DNA of 64,000 nt from Novosphingobium sp. SG751A (GCF_013149295.1 NZ_JABGCB010000021.1:1-64000); one strand, 5' to 3'; shown: positions 50,882 to 60,476, numbered from the stretch's first letter. The notes: generated from the sequence alone by a model not told the origin. Translations and numbers: made by a program.

Positions 50882-51586
50882 TCAGCGCTCATGAAATACC
50901 CCCGATGCCGCCGCCCGCACCGGCGCAAGGCCCCTTTTTGTGGCGATGCGATAAGTCCTCTGCCATGCGTCATCCGACCCCAGACCCGCGGCAAAGGCGA
51001 TCCGCAGCGTGTCAGCGAAATTGGTCAAATCCAGTTTGCTCATCAGATTGGCGCGGTAAACCTCCACCGTCCTGACGCTGATCCCCAGATCAAAGGCAAT
51101 GGTCTTGTTGGGATAGCCGCAGGCAAGGCCGTCAAGCACCTGCCGCTCACGCTCGGTCAATCCCGCAATGCGCGTCTTGGCCAGCAGTTGCTGCTCTGCG
51201 CGCGTTTCGCGGTCGTGCAGATAGCCAAAACCGGTTCGGATCGCCTGAAGCAGCTTTTCGCGATCGCATGGCTTTTCGAGAAAATCGACCGCCCCGGCCT
51301 TCATCGCCCGCACCGAAAGCGGGACATCGCCGTGCCCCGTCAGCATGATCACCGGGAAATCCAGCCCTTCGCGGGCCATGCGCGCCTGCACCTCCAGCCC
51401 GTCGATCCCCACCATGCGTATATCGAGCAGGACGCAGCCCCGTGCCTCCCGCGAGACGCCTTTCAGAAAGGTTTCGCCATCGGGCCAGCGTTCGACGGCA
51501 TATCCGGCGTTGCGCAAGAGAAAATCAAGCGACCGCCGCATGGAATCTTCATCATCTACAACATGAACGATCTGCCTCTCAGTCAT
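50882..51586 (-). CDS. FixJ/NarL-type response regulator
   Basis: A 234-aa two-domain regulator. Receiver: acidic pocket VVDDEDS, phospho-acceptor Asp55 in VLLDIRM, IMLTGHGDVPLSVRAMKAGA, and conserved Lys in FLEKPCDREKL, all FixJ-like. A LuxR helix-turn-helix follows (LTERERQVLDGLACGYPNKT, then ISVRTVEVYRANLMSKL). Its start overlaps the stop of the PAS kinase at 51579 by 8 bp, so the two form a co-translated pair; the kinase at 49148 may feed the same regulator. It probably activates genes in response to redox, oxygen or metabolic state. The short C-terminal tail beyond the helix-turn-helix is unremarkable. Confidence 0.93.
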   Translation of the reverse strand: MTERQIVHVVDDEDSMRRSLDFLLRNAGYAVERWPDGETFLKGVSREARGCVLLDIRMVGIDGLEVQARMAREGLDFPVIMLTGHGDVPLSVRAMKAGAVDFLEKPCDREKLLQAIRTGFGYLHDRETRAEQQLLAKTRIAGLTERERQVLDGLACGYPNKTIAFDLGISVRTVEVYRANLMSKLDLTNFADTLRIAFAAGLGSDDAWQRTYRIATKRGLAPVRAAASGVFHER

Positions 51587-53471
51587 CGCTGAACTCCCCT
51601 GGACCCCGTATCACCATCGGAACCGTGAAATGAAAGGCGGTTCCCCCGCCCGGCACAGCTTCGTGCCAAAGGTTGCCGCCATGGGCTTCGACAATCGCGC
51701 GACAGATCGACAGGCCAAGCCCCATGCCGGTCGATTTGGTTGTGGCGAAAGGATCGAACAGGGCATCGGCAATGTCGGGGGAAATGCCCGGGCCGTTGTC
51801 GATCACCGACAAACACATCATGTCCCATTGCTCGGTGGCTTTGACGGTAATCGCGCCGCCCGGCCCCACCGCTTCGACCGCATTGCGCAAGAGATTGACC
51901 AGAACCTGCTGGATCTGCACCCGGTCGATCAGCACCGGATTGATATCTGCGGACATATCCACATTGTATCGCACATCGGGACAGGCCCCACCCGGCATCA
52001 CAAGAGCGCAGGCCTGCCGGGCCAGCACATCGGGCTGCTCGCGGCTCAGCGACAATTCGCCTCGGGCGATGAATTCGCGCAGACGCTGTACGATGGCGCC
52101 CGCGCGCAACGCTTCCTGCCCCGCCGCCGCCAGCGCATCGCACATCGCGCCTGCCGCCTCGCTTTCGCCCAGTTTCGCCATCTGGGCGCAAGCCTGGACA
52201 TAATTGGTGATGGCCGCCAAAGGCTGGTTGAGATCATGGGCCAGCGCCGTGGCCATCGTGCCCACCGCCCAGATCCTCGACAGGCGGGACAGCTCATTCT
52301 GCAATTCCCGCAGTTGCGCATCAGCCCGCTCGCGCCGCGTCAGATCGCGCATAAAACCGGTGAACACCCGTCGGTCGGCCAGCCTGGCCTCGCCCACGGC
52401 CAGTTCGAGAGGCAGCGTGGAGCCATCCTTGCGCCGCCCGATGACCCGGCGCGGCTGTCCCACGATATGGCCGTTGCCGGGCACGCCAAAACAGGCCGGA
52501 TCGTCGCCATTGCGGGTCGCTTCGGCATCGACCATCAGCATCGTGACGTCGCGCCCCAGCACTTCGGGCACGCTGTAGCCGAACAGTTTCTCGGCCGCCG
52601 CGCTGAAGGACTGGATGGAGCATTTCTCGTCGATCACCACCATCGCATCGGGGATGGTTTCGAGAATGAGGCGCATCTGGGTCTCATTGGCCGCGATCAT
52701 GCGCCGCCATTCATCCTCGTCGGTGATGTCATGCACAACCCGGCCAAAGCCGATCAGCACGCCATGCTCGTCGCGAATCCGGCTCAGCGTGGCATCGGCC
52801 AGAAAGTGGCTGCCATCCTTGCGCAATTGCAGCGAACGATCCCGAAAGGAACCGTCGCGCGCCGCCTTTGCCAACTGATGGCGGGGTCGCCCGGCGGCAT
52901 TGTCGAGCGCATCGAACAATCGCTCGTAATGACGGCCAAGCATTTCCTCCTCGTCCCAGCCGAAGAGGCGGCGCGCGCCATCATTCCACATCGACACCCG
53001 CCCTTCAGGGTCGAGCATGTAGATCGCGTAGTCCTGAACATTGTCGATCAACAGATCGAGCTGCCGCTTGACGGCGCGCGCGCGTTCATCATTCTCGACG
53101 ATACCGGTCAGCTTCTGGGTAAAAAGCATGACCCCGCCAATGCCGCCTTCGGGCAGACGCCAGGGCACGATTTCCCATTGAACCCAATCGCATGAGCCAT
53201 CGCCTCGCCGAAAGCGCTCCAGATCGCAATGCTGCGTTTCCCCGGCCAGCGCACGGCGGTGAATATCGCGCCATCGGTCATCGGCATCGGGAAAAAACGC
53301 ATAGTAAGAGCGACCTATTACCGAAGGGCCATCAAGCGCGTAATCAGTCAGCCAGCGCTGGCTGCACGCGATATAGCACATGTCGCGGTCGAACATCGCA
53401 ACGGCGGCAGGGACATGTTCAAGAAACAACGCCCATGTCGGTCTTGCAATCTCAAGATTTCCCAAAACCAT
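51579..53471 (-). CDS. triple-PAS sensor histidine kinase, FixL-like but without haem histidine
   Basis: A 630-aa soluble kinase. Three PAS domains (about 12-125, 135-250 and 265-380), HisKA with His412 in ALAHDLNQPLAAI, and an ATPase domain (NLLRNAVEAVGPGG, VIDNGPGISPDI, GMGLGLSICRAIVEAHGG). The third PAS is FixL-like in IVGQPRRVIGRRKDGSTLPL and GEARLADRRVFTGF. Where FixL has the haem-ligating His in an RHDGY-type motif, it reads TRNGDDPACFG, so haem binding by the known mode is unlikely. It is co-translated with the FixJ-like regulator. The start is the first ATG with full PAS coverage; the region upstream holds no gene. Confidence 0.9.
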   Translation of the reverse strand: MVLGNLEIARPTWALFLEHVPAAVAMFDRDMCYIACSQRWLTDYALDGPSVIGRSYYAFFPDADDRWRDIHRRALAGETQHCDLERFRRGDGSCDWVQWEIVPWRLPEGGIGGVMLFTQKLTGIVENDERARAVKRQLDLLIDNVQDYAIYMLDPEGRVSMWNDGARRLFGWDEEEMLGRHYERLFDALDNAAGRPRHQLAKAARDGSFRDRSLQLRKDGSHFLADATLSRIRDEHGVLIGFGRVVHDITDEDEWRRMIAANETQMRLILETIPDAMVVIDEKCSIQSFSAAAEKLFGYSVPEVLGRDVTMLMVDAEATRNGDDPACFGVPGNGHIVGQPRRVIGRRKDGSTLPLELAVGEARLADRRVFTGFMRDLTRRERADAQLRELQNELSRLSRIWAVGTMATALAHDLNQPLAAITNYVQACAQMAKLGESEAAGAMCDALAAAGQEALRAGAIVQRLREFIARGELSLSREQPDVLARQACALVMPGGACPDVRYNVDMSADINPVLIDRVQIQQVLVNLLRNAVEAVGPGGAITVKATEQWDMMCLSVIDNGPGISPDIADALFDPFATTKSTGMGLGLSICRAIVEAHGGNLWHEAVPGGGTAFHFTVPMVIRGPGEFSDD

Positions 53472-54238
53472 CCGCTGCCCCCCCCGCTTTTTATTCGAGG
53501 CCCGTTTGTCCGGGCTTTTCGAGCAATCTCCACTCGCTATTTCAAAGACGCCGCCCCGACCTGGTGATTGGGCGCCTCCTCAAGCGCCAACCAACCAAAT
53601 GCGGATATAACCGGTGAAACGCGGAGAGGCGCGTGGCTATCCGTATTATTGCTAGGTAATGACATAATAGCATTAACCATCGAGGTCCAGAGTCATCATT
53701 TTGGCTATCCTGTCAGGATCGCAATGAAGCGACGTCTTTCTGACAAATTTTCGGATCGAGACGCAGTTGAATCAATACAATCTCTTATTTTTTATCGCCT
53801 TTCTTTCCCCTCGTCATGGCGCAGGATCCTAACGCCATACGCGCAGAAGCCCTTTCCGCCTCTGCACGCCGAGCCATCAGCCCACCCTCAGGAAAAAGAC
53901 GGATTCCAGCCTCGCGCCCACGCCCGATGCCCCATTCCCGCGCCCCTCGTATGTTTGCGGATCGCTAGGCAGGAAGTGGGCGGGCACATTGCAGGCGGCA
54001 GGCAATTCGCATCGCCCCCACCCCCGCCGCCATGCGGATTGCCTGCTACCAAGCGCAATTTGCGCTGTCCGAATTTGACACGGACAGAAGACTGTACATG
54101 GCGTTTCCCCCGATGCCGGTTCAGGCGGGACCATGCTTTGCGCATGGTCCCAAAGGAATAATTCGCCGATTTTCAAAAGGCATGAGCAGGCGCTGCGATG
54201 CAGGAAGCGGCCCGGTTCCCGAACTTGCGAAAGACGTC
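53472..54238. other. 767-bp region without a convincing gene
   Basis: No open frame here has the composition or motifs of a real gene; a 197-codon frame at 53568-54161 is Pro/Arg-rich with no domain. The stretch carries the promoter of the PAS kinase (minus) and the leader of the CYTH-CHAD gene (plus), and the hairpin at 54127-54151. The middle (53640-53830) is less GC-rich than its surroundings. Nothing else is recognised. Confidence 0.6.
54127..54151. repeat. perfect 10-bp hairpin in the CYTH-CHAD leader
   Basis: GGGACCATGC-TTTGC-GCATGGTCCC, a perfect 10-bp stem with a 5-base loop, about 90 bp before the start codon. It has no U-tail. It could be a leader regulatory hairpin, a transcript-end structure for an unseen RNA, or a dispersed palindromic repeat. 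Confidence 0.5.
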
Positions 54239-55753
54239 ATGAAGAATGCTCCTATCGAGATCGAGATCAAACTGAATGCCTCACCCACCATGCTGGCGGC
54301 GTTGGAAAGCCATCCTCGCCTTGCGGGAAGCGGCAGGAGCGGCCGTTTCATCACGACCTATTTCGACACGCCGGACCGCTTGCTGGAACAGGCGGGCATC
54401 AGTCTGCGCATCCGATCCCGTGCGGGCAAACGAGAACAGACGGTCAAAGTCATGTCGCTGCCCTGCGGCACCGTGCATCGCGAGGAATGGACCACCTCGC
54501 TGACCGGCAAGATGCCCCAGATCGAGACATTTCCCACGCCGATCCGCGAAAGATTATGCCGCATTCTGGGCCACAATGATGTCCGCCCCACCTCGATCAG
54601 CCGGATTACGCGCCTTACGCGCCATATTCAGGCCGGCGACTCGAGCGTCGAGGTCGACTTTGACAGCGGCACTCTTGCCGCAGGGGATCAGACCGAACAG
54701 GTTTGCGAACTGGAACTCGAACTGGTCGAAGGGCGCCTCTGCGATCTGTTGAGGCTTGCGCTAGACCTCCCGCTCGGCCCCAAGCTCCAGTGGTCGGTTG
54801 TCAGCAAGTCCAAGCGATGCGCATGGCGGTCCTGTGCGAACGATCATATGGAAAGAGCAGCACAGGAACCGATCCTGTCGGAAGCGATGACTGTGGCCGA
54901 TGGCTTTCACTCGATCGGCTGGAACTGCCTTTATCAATTGCTGGCCAATTATCCGCTGGTGGTGGCCACCGGCCACCATGAAGCCGTCCACCAATGCCGC
55001 ATCGCCATTCGGCGGATGCGGGTTGCCTTTGACCTCTTTGGACAGTGCCTGCCGGAAAGTGAAAGGCACCGGCTGAAAGCTGGCATCAAAGCGGTCGGCG
55101 GCGTTCTGGGCAAGGCGCGCGATCTCCATGTCCTGCATCTGCGCCTGATGGAGCACGCCGGCGATGGCGGGGCACAGGCCGTGCTGGCCACTATCGACAA
55201 GGCTCAGGGCGAAGCGACGCAGGAAGCCGGACGTGTACTGGCCTCCACCTCGTTTCAACGTCTGCTTTTCGAACTGGCGCTGGGCATAGAGACGGGCAAT
55301 CCGGGCAACAGGGACGGCGATCTGCCTCTGGGCCCTTTTGCCGCGCAATGTCTGTCGCGCAAACGGCACCAATTGGTGTTCGATGGCCCGCGAATCGACG
55401 CATTGGGTAAACGCGGGCTCCATCGCCTGCGCATTCGGGCAAAGGATATGCGCTATTCCGCCTGCTTTTTCCGATCCTTATGGCCCAAATCAGCGGGAAA
55501 GAGCAGCAAAAAACCCTTTATTTTCTGTCTCGAACGTTTGCAGGACAAGCTGGGCAAGCTCCACGATCATGCGATTACATCGGACCGATTCCCCCCTTTT
55601 GCCGATAATCCCGACCCTATCGCGACGGCACAGATCGCAGCGGAGCTAAAAAGATTGCTCTCTTTGCAAAACGGAAATTGCGAAAAGCTAATGCGGCAGA
55701 CGGACGACGCGCTGGCCGATGTCCGCAGAGCCTCGCGATGGTGGCGGGCGTAA
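54239..55753 (+). CDS. CYTH-CHAD domain protein (inorganic triphosphatase/polyphosphate-binding)
   Basis: A 504-aa cytoplasmic protein. The N-terminal CYTH tunnel domain begins MKNAPIEIEIKLNASP with the signature ExExK (Glu7, Glu9, Lys11), followed by TTYFDTPDRLLEQAGISLRI and VEVDFDSGTL. The C-terminal CHAD domain has the His/Arg helix AVHQCRIAIRRMRVAFDLFG and HRLRIRAKDMRYSACFF. CYTH enzymes hydrolyse triphosphate; CHAD domains bind polyphosphate, often at polyphosphate granules. The start at 54239 is chosen because the CYTH signature begins there; 54182 is an in-frame alternative. It stands alone among signalling genes. Confidence 0.9.
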   Translation: MKNAPIEIEIKLNASPTMLAALESHPRLAGSGRSGRFITTYFDTPDRLLEQAGISLRIRSRAGKREQTVKVMSLPCGTVHREEWTTSLTGKMPQIETFPTPIRERLCRILGHNDVRPTSISRITRLTRHIQAGDSSVEVDFDSGTLAAGDQTEQVCELELELVEGRLCDLLRLALDLPLGPKLQWSVVSKSKRCAWRSCANDHMERAAQEPILSEAMTVADGFHSIGWNCLYQLLANYPLVVATGHHEAVHQCRIAIRRMRVAFDLFGQCLPESERHRLKAGIKAVGGVLGKARDLHVLHLRLMEHAGDGGAQAVLATIDKAQGEATQEAGRVLASTSFQRLLFELALGIETGNPGNRDGDLPLGPFAAQCLSRKRHQLVFDGPRIDALGKRGLHRLRIRAKDMRYSACFFRSLWPKSAGKSSKKPFIFCLERLQDKLGKLHDHAITSDRFPPFADNPDPIATAQIAAELKRLLSLQNGNCEKLMRQTDDALADVRRASRWWRA

Positions 55754-55876
55754 TGGAATAGAGGGCCGAGAAAAAGCTGAGGCTTTCGAGATACATATAT
55801 GCAGAAAATATGATGTAACTATCTGCCCGAGGCGAAAATCAAACCCTGCAACGGGACATTCAGAGCGGATGTCCGG

Positions 55877-55913
55877 TTAATCTGCCTGCACTTAAATCCT
55901 TAACATTACTTAA
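55877..55913. promoter_or_regulatory. cluster of TTAA motifs upstream of the GAF-PAS-EAL gene
   Basis: TTAA occurs at 55877, 55892, 55900 and 55910, the last two within TTAAC contexts. CtrA of alphaproteobacteria binds TTAA pairs with seven-base spacing; spacings here are 11, 4 and 6, so the match is imperfect. Weak candidate site. The remainder of 55754-56037 holds no gene. Confidence 0.2.
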
Positions 55914-56037
55914 CAATTAGATTTGCAATCGAATGTTTATATGGGAATAGGTGGATGTACAGAGTGTATAGGGTGGATCGGGCGGCGCCTCACCAAACAG
56001 AACAATCGGCGCTCCGAGTGGGATGAGGAGAAGGGTG

Positions 56038-58278
56038 ATGCGGCACCCAGAGGTTGCGATAGACGAAAACGAACGGTTGCTGGCGCTGGCCGAATATCAG
56101 GTCGACCCGGCCGAAGGTCTGCAAAGTCTGCAGCCCATCGTCGATATGGCCGCCCGTCTGTTCAACTGCGCCGGGGCCGGGGTGAACATGGTGGGGCGCA
56201 ACAATGTCACCCATGCCGCCAGTTTCGGCATTTGCCCATCGCGCCTTGCCCGTGAAACCAGTTTCTGCGGCCATGCAATCAATCAGGACGGCATCATGTT
56301 GGTGCCTGATGCGGCCAAGGACGAACGCTTTCACGACAATCCGCTGGTGATGGCGGGCATGCTGCGCTTTTACGCCGGGATCGCGCTGCGTTCTCCTTCA
56401 GGGCATGCGCTGGGCGCGCTATGCCTGCTTGACCCGGCCCCCCGCGCGAACGGCGCCTTCGATGCACAGGACCGCGAAAGGCTGCTGCAACTGGCCGAAA
56501 TGGTGTCCGACCGGCTGGAATTGCGCCGGATCGCGATCAGCGCAAGCGAAGGCTCGGGCCTGCTTCTGCCCGCGAACCGCGCCACGACGCCCAGCGCGAT
56601 CCTGAGTTGCGACGAGCGGGGCTTTCTGACCGCCTGCAACCCGGAAGCGGCGCTGATGTTCGGTTGGTCACAAGAAGACATGATCGGCGCGCCCTTCGAC
56701 CACCTGTTGACCGAGGAACATCGCAGCATCACCCGCGCCGGAATGCGACGCGCCCTGCAAGGCAGTATGCCCGAGGCCGATACGACGATGCTGGTCGCGC
56801 GGCGCAAGGACGGCAGCCAGTTTCCCGTCGAATTGCACTGGTCACACTGGCAGGAAGGCGACCAGACCGCCTTTGGCATCATCGTGCGCGACCTGTCTCA
56901 TGCCTCAACCGATCGCGCCACGCTGAACCGGCTGGTCCATTACGACAATACCACCGGCCTGCCTGACCGCAGCCTGCTGTTCCGCTATATTGACGAGGCG
57001 CTGGGGCAGGGAGAAGACCTGTCCATGATCATCACCGATCTGTCGGGGATGAGCGATGTCAACAACACACTGGGCCATGCACTGGGCGATCAGGTGCTGC
57101 GCCAGGTGGGCGAGCGCATCCGGGCCAGCGCGCCTGAGGCTGCACTGGTCGCACGCAAGACCGGCAACAAATTCGCCGCCGTGCTGAACACGCGCGACCC
57201 GATAGCCTTGGGGCATATCGCAAGGGCGATCAACGCAGCTCTGGCCGAACCCTTTGCCATTGCGGGGCAGGAAATCCTGATCGGCAGCTATTGCGGGATG
57301 GCAGTTGCGCCAGAGCGCCTCTCCAATTCCCAAAACACACCGGATCGCGAGTTTTCCTGCAACGATGCGCCGGATCGCGAATTCACCTCCGACGAACTGG
57401 TTGGCGATGCGGAACTGGCGCTGCATCAGGCCTATGGGCTGGGGCGCGGCCATGTCTCTTTGTTCATGCCCCAGATGCGGGCACAGGCGGTTACGCGGCG
57501 GCAATTCCAGATGGAGCTGCGCCATGCCTTTCTGAACGGGCAGTTCGCGCTGTTCTACCAGCCCCAGATCGATATGGCCGACGAGCGTGTGACCAGCGCC
57601 GAGGCCCTGATCCGCTGGCACCATCCGGTGCGCGGCCTGCTGCCGCCCGGCGCCTTTCTCGATGCCCTGGAGGCCGGGTCGCTGGCGGGGGAAGTCGGCA
57701 ATTGGGTGCTCGACACCGCCTGCGCGCAGGCGGCAAAATGGCGCCATCAACAGCCCGATTTCGGCATCAGCGTCAATCTGTCGGCGGCCCAGTTCAAGCA
57801 AGGCAATCTGCCCGCTGTGGTGGCCGGGGCGCTGCTGCGCCACGATCTGCCCGCCGATGCGCTTGAACTGGAAATCACCGAGAACATCATCCTTAACGAT
57901 CAAAGCGACATTCTGGAACAATTGCGGGCGATCCGCGCAACCGGCGTCCGCCTGTCCTTCGACGATTTCGGCACCGGCTTTGCCTCTCTCAACCTGCTCA
58001 GCTCCTATCCGATCAGCGCGATCAAGATCGACAAGGGCTTCACCCGACTGGGGCAGGCCTCGCCGCGCGATCAGGTGGTCGTCGAGGGGTTGATCGCCAT
58101 CGCCGCCGGGCTGGGGCTGGAGGTGATTGCCGAAGGCATCGAGGATGAGACCACGCTGCGCTTTCTGCAACAGCGCCATTGTCACAAGGGACAGGGCTAT
58201 TATTTCGGCCGCCCCTGTTCGGTCGATGAATTCGCCCGTCTGCATCTGTCCTCTCCGCCGCGTCAGGCCAACGGTTAA
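56038..58278 (+). CDS. GAF-PAS-GGDEF(degenerate)-EAL protein, probable c-di-GMP phosphodiesterase
   Basis: A 746-aa soluble signalling protein. Order: GAF (about 15-165; FNCAGAGVNMVGRNN, RETSFCGHAINQDG), PAS (about 180-295), GGDEF (about 300-440) and EAL (about 480-735). The cyclase signature reads TGNKF at 375-379 instead of GGDEF, so that domain is catalytically dead and may sense GTP. EAL residues are intact: EALIRWHHP (Glu522), ELEITENIIL, FDDFGTGFASL, IKIDKGF and AEGIED. It should hydrolyse c-di-GMP. Between the two domains a 10-residue tandem duplication occurs (NTPDREFSCN / DAPDREFTSD). The ATG at 56038 follows AGGAGAAGGG; an ATG at 56023 is in frame but poorer. Confidence 0.92.
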   Translation: MRHPEVAIDENERLLALAEYQVDPAEGLQSLQPIVDMAARLFNCAGAGVNMVGRNNVTHAASFGICPSRLARETSFCGHAINQDGIMLVPDAAKDERFHDNPLVMAGMLRFYAGIALRSPSGHALGALCLLDPAPRANGAFDAQDRERLLQLAEMVSDRLELRRIAISASEGSGLLLPANRATTPSAILSCDERGFLTACNPEAALMFGWSQEDMIGAPFDHLLTEEHRSITRAGMRRALQGSMPEADTTMLVARRKDGSQFPVELHWSHWQEGDQTAFGIIVRDLSHASTDRATLNRLVHYDNTTGLPDRSLLFRYIDEALGQGEDLSMIITDLSGMSDVNNTLGHALGDQVLRQVGERIRASAPEAALVARKTGNKFAAVLNTRDPIALGHIARAINAALAEPFAIAGQEILIGSYCGMAVAPERLSNSQNTPDREFSCNDAPDREFTSDELVGDAELALHQAYGLGRGHVSLFMPQMRAQAVTRRQFQMELRHAFLNGQFALFYQPQIDMADERVTSAEALIRWHHPVRGLLPPGAFLDALEAGSLAGEVGNWVLDTACAQAAKWRHQQPDFGISVNLSAAQFKQGNLPAVVAGALLRHDLPADALELEITENIILNDQSDILEQLRAIRATGVRLSFDDFGTGFASLNLLSSYPISAIKIDKGFTRLGQASPRDQVVVEGLIAIAAGLGLEVIAEGIEDETTLRFLQQRHCHKGQGYYFGRPCSVDEFARLHLSSPPRQANG

Positions 58279-58294
58279 GGCTCCCCAGCGGGGC

Positions 58295-58314
58295 GGGCGG
58301 CTTTATCGCCGCCC
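58295..58314. terminator. hairpin after the GAF-PAS-EAL gene
   Basis: GGGCGGC pairs with GCCGCCC (7 bp, 6-base loop) 16 bp past the stop codon. No U-tail is present, so Rho-independent function is doubtful. Confidence 0.4.
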
Positions 58315-58433
58315 ATAAGCCGGCGCATTCCCGTGCCCGTCCGTCGCTGAAATACGGGGGCGGCATTGCCGATTATCCAAAATGGATGTATTTTTATCCG
58401 TATTGGAGAGGATAGCCGCGCCCTGCCAACCGC

Positions 58434-60323
58434 ATGGCCCGCCGCACCGGGGGAGACAAAGCCATCGCGATAGGAGGATGGGACAACTCGGTCAGATTTC
58501 GCTATGGCATCGCCGTGATCGGCGTGCTGATTGCGGCGATCCTGCGCTTGATGATGGACCCGTTCATCGGCGAGCGGGCCGCCTATCTTCCCTTTACGCT
58601 TGTGGTCCTGATCACGGTCCTGTGGTGCGGTCCGGGACCTGCGCTTCTGACCAGCGTGCTCTCGCTCTGCTTCGGCTTTCTGTTTGCCCAGAGCGAAAGC
58701 GTGGGGATGAGCGAACTTGTTCAATCCACGCTTTTTCTGGCAACAGCGGGCGGCATCATCACGGTTGGCGAAATCGCCAATACGCTACGGCGCAAACTCA
58801 TCCAAACCAATCTGGAATCACAAAGGCGCGCCGAACAATTCGCGCAGGCGGCCGAAGAACTCAACCTGCTGATCGACGGCACCCCGGGACTTGCAATCTA
58901 TATGCTGGACCCGAGCGGCCGGGTCGTGATCTGGAACAAGGGCGCCCAGCGCCTGAGCGGGTGGAGCGAAGAAGAGGTTCTGGGCAAACATACTTCCATT
59001 TTCTATCCCGCCTCCCTGCTTGCTGCGGGCGGGCCGGAGACGGATCTGGCGCAGGCCCGCTGCGAAGGCCGTATCGAAGGCGAAGGCTGGCGGTTGCACA
59101 AGGATGGCAGCACCTTTCTGGCCGCTTTCTCGATCACCGCGCTTTATGACGAAAAGGGCAGCCTGCGCGGATTTGCCGAGATCGTTTCCGACATTACGCG
59201 GCGGCGCGCCGATGAAAATGCCCTGCTGGCCCGCGAAAGCCTATTGACCTCGATCCTCTCGACCGTGCCCGACGCCATGGTGGTGATTGATGCCCACGGG
59301 GTGATCCTATCTTTCAGCGATGCGGCCCAGGCGATGTTCGGTTATGAGGCGCAGGAAGTTGTCGGGCGCAATATCAGCATCCTGATGCCCGCCCCCGATT
59401 GCCATCGCCACGATCTATATCTGCGCCGCTATCTTGAAACCGGCGAAAAGCGGATCATCGGCAAGGGGCGCGTGGTTTTCGCCCAGCGCAAGAATGGCAC
59501 CACCTTTCCCGTCACCCTGTCGATCGGCGAGGCGCGCGATGGCGAACAACATATCTTTACCGGCTTTCTACAGGACCTGACCGAGCGGCTTCAGGCCGAG
59601 GAACGCCTCGAATCGCTGCAATCCGAACTGATCCATGTTTCCAGAATCAGCGCCATGGGGGCGATGGCCTCCACGCTGGCCCACGAACTCAACCAGCCCA
59701 TCGCCGCCGTCGTCAATTATGTTCAGGCCGCCCATAACCTGATCGCAGGACCACAGGACTGGGATCTGGTGGCCATGCGCGAGGCGCTTGACGATGCGGC
59801 CAGAAACGCCCTGCGCGCAGGCCAGATCGTGCGCCGCCTGCGCGCCTTTGTGACGATGGGCACCGTCGAGCGCACGGTCGAAACGCTGCCCTCCGTCATC
59901 AACGAGGCATGCGCGCTCGCGCTGATGGGCGCACGCGAACAGGGCGTTCACACCTATTTCGATCTGGGCCCGGACGCCTTGACGGTTCTGGCTGATCGCA
60001 TTCAAATTCAACAGGTTATCATAAACCTCATCCGCAATGCCTGCGAGGCGATGGCCGACAGTGCCGAACGCCGCCTGCGGATCGAGGCCCATCCCTATGG
60101 CACCGACTTTGCCAGAGTGACGATCAGCGATTCGGGCTGCGGCATCGCGCCTGCCATCCATGACCAATTGTTCAAGGCGTTTTCCAGCACCAAGCCGGAT
60201 GGCATGGGTCTGGGCCTGTCAATCTGCCGCACGATCATCGAGGCCCACGAAGGCAAAATCTGGCTGGAGACCCGCGAAGGACGGGGCACAAGCTTTCACT
60301 TCACGCTGCCCCGCGCCAAATAA
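58434..60323 (+). CDS. fixL: membrane-bound FixL-type haem-PAS oxygen-sensor histidine kinase
   Basis: A 629-aa kinase. The N-terminus holds about four helices (residues 23-115, DUF4118-like: YLPFTLVVLITVLWCGPGPA). Two PAS domains (about 140-258 and 265-385), HisKA with His417 in STLAHELNQPIAAV and an ATPase domain (NLIRNACEAMADSA, GMGLGLSICRTIIEAHEGK) follow. The second PAS keeps the FixL haem pocket: His326 in HRHDLYLRRYLETGEKRIIG corresponds to the proximal His of rhizobial FixL, followed by GRVVFAQRKNGTTFPVTLS. So it is a likely oxygen or NO sensor. No regulator gene adjoins it; the FixJ-like protein at 50882 is the nearest candidate partner. The ribosome site is weak. Confidence 0.9.
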   Translation: MARRTGGDKAIAIGGWDNSVRFRYGIAVIGVLIAAILRLMMDPFIGERAAYLPFTLVVLITVLWCGPGPALLTSVLSLCFGFLFAQSESVGMSELVQSTLFLATAGGIITVGEIANTLRRKLIQTNLESQRRAEQFAQAAEELNLLIDGTPGLAIYMLDPSGRVVIWNKGAQRLSGWSEEEVLGKHTSIFYPASLLAAGGPETDLAQARCEGRIEGEGWRLHKDGSTFLAAFSITALYDEKGSLRGFAEIVSDITRRRADENALLARESLLTSILSTVPDAMVVIDAHGVILSFSDAAQAMFGYEAQEVVGRNISILMPAPDCHRHDLYLRRYLETGEKRIIGKGRVVFAQRKNGTTFPVTLSIGEARDGEQHIFTGFLQDLTERLQAEERLESLQSELIHVSRISAMGAMASTLAHELNQPIAAVVNYVQAAHNLIAGPQDWDLVAMREALDDAARNALRAGQIVRRLRAFVTMGTVERTVETLPSVINEACALALMGAREQGVHTYFDLGPDALTVLADRIQIQQVIINLIRNACEAMADSAERRLRIEAHPYGTDFARVTISDSGCGIAPAIHDQLFKAFSSTKPDGMGLGLSICRTIIEAHEGKIWLETREGRGTSFHFTLPRAK

Positions 60324-60476
60324 AAGCGCCGCTCACCTCGAATAGGCACGCGCCTATCGGGGACATTCCCAATATCCCCCGGCATCGGCCTTGGGCAGTT
60401 TGGTCAGACCGTCTGGAACAGCACGATGTTTGCCGACGCTCCCGCCGAATAGGCCAACTGGATAGGAATGCCTGCG

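Noticed and set aside
51630..53195. 521-codon plus-strand frame opposite the triple-PAS kinase
   Set aside because: Antisense shadow with no domain; the kinase frame is unambiguous.
53568..54161. 197-codon frame in the gap before the CYTH-CHAD gene
   Set aside because: Proline/arginine-rich, no start signal and no recognisable fold.
55877..55913. CtrA binding site in the TTAA cluster
   Set aside because: None of the TTAA pairs has the seven-base spacing; kept only as a low-confidence feature.
60411..60437. GGAAC-17 bp-CGCT resembling an EcfG general-stress promoter before the RcnB-like gene
   Set aside because: The -10 element differs from CGTT, and single short matches of this type occur by chance.
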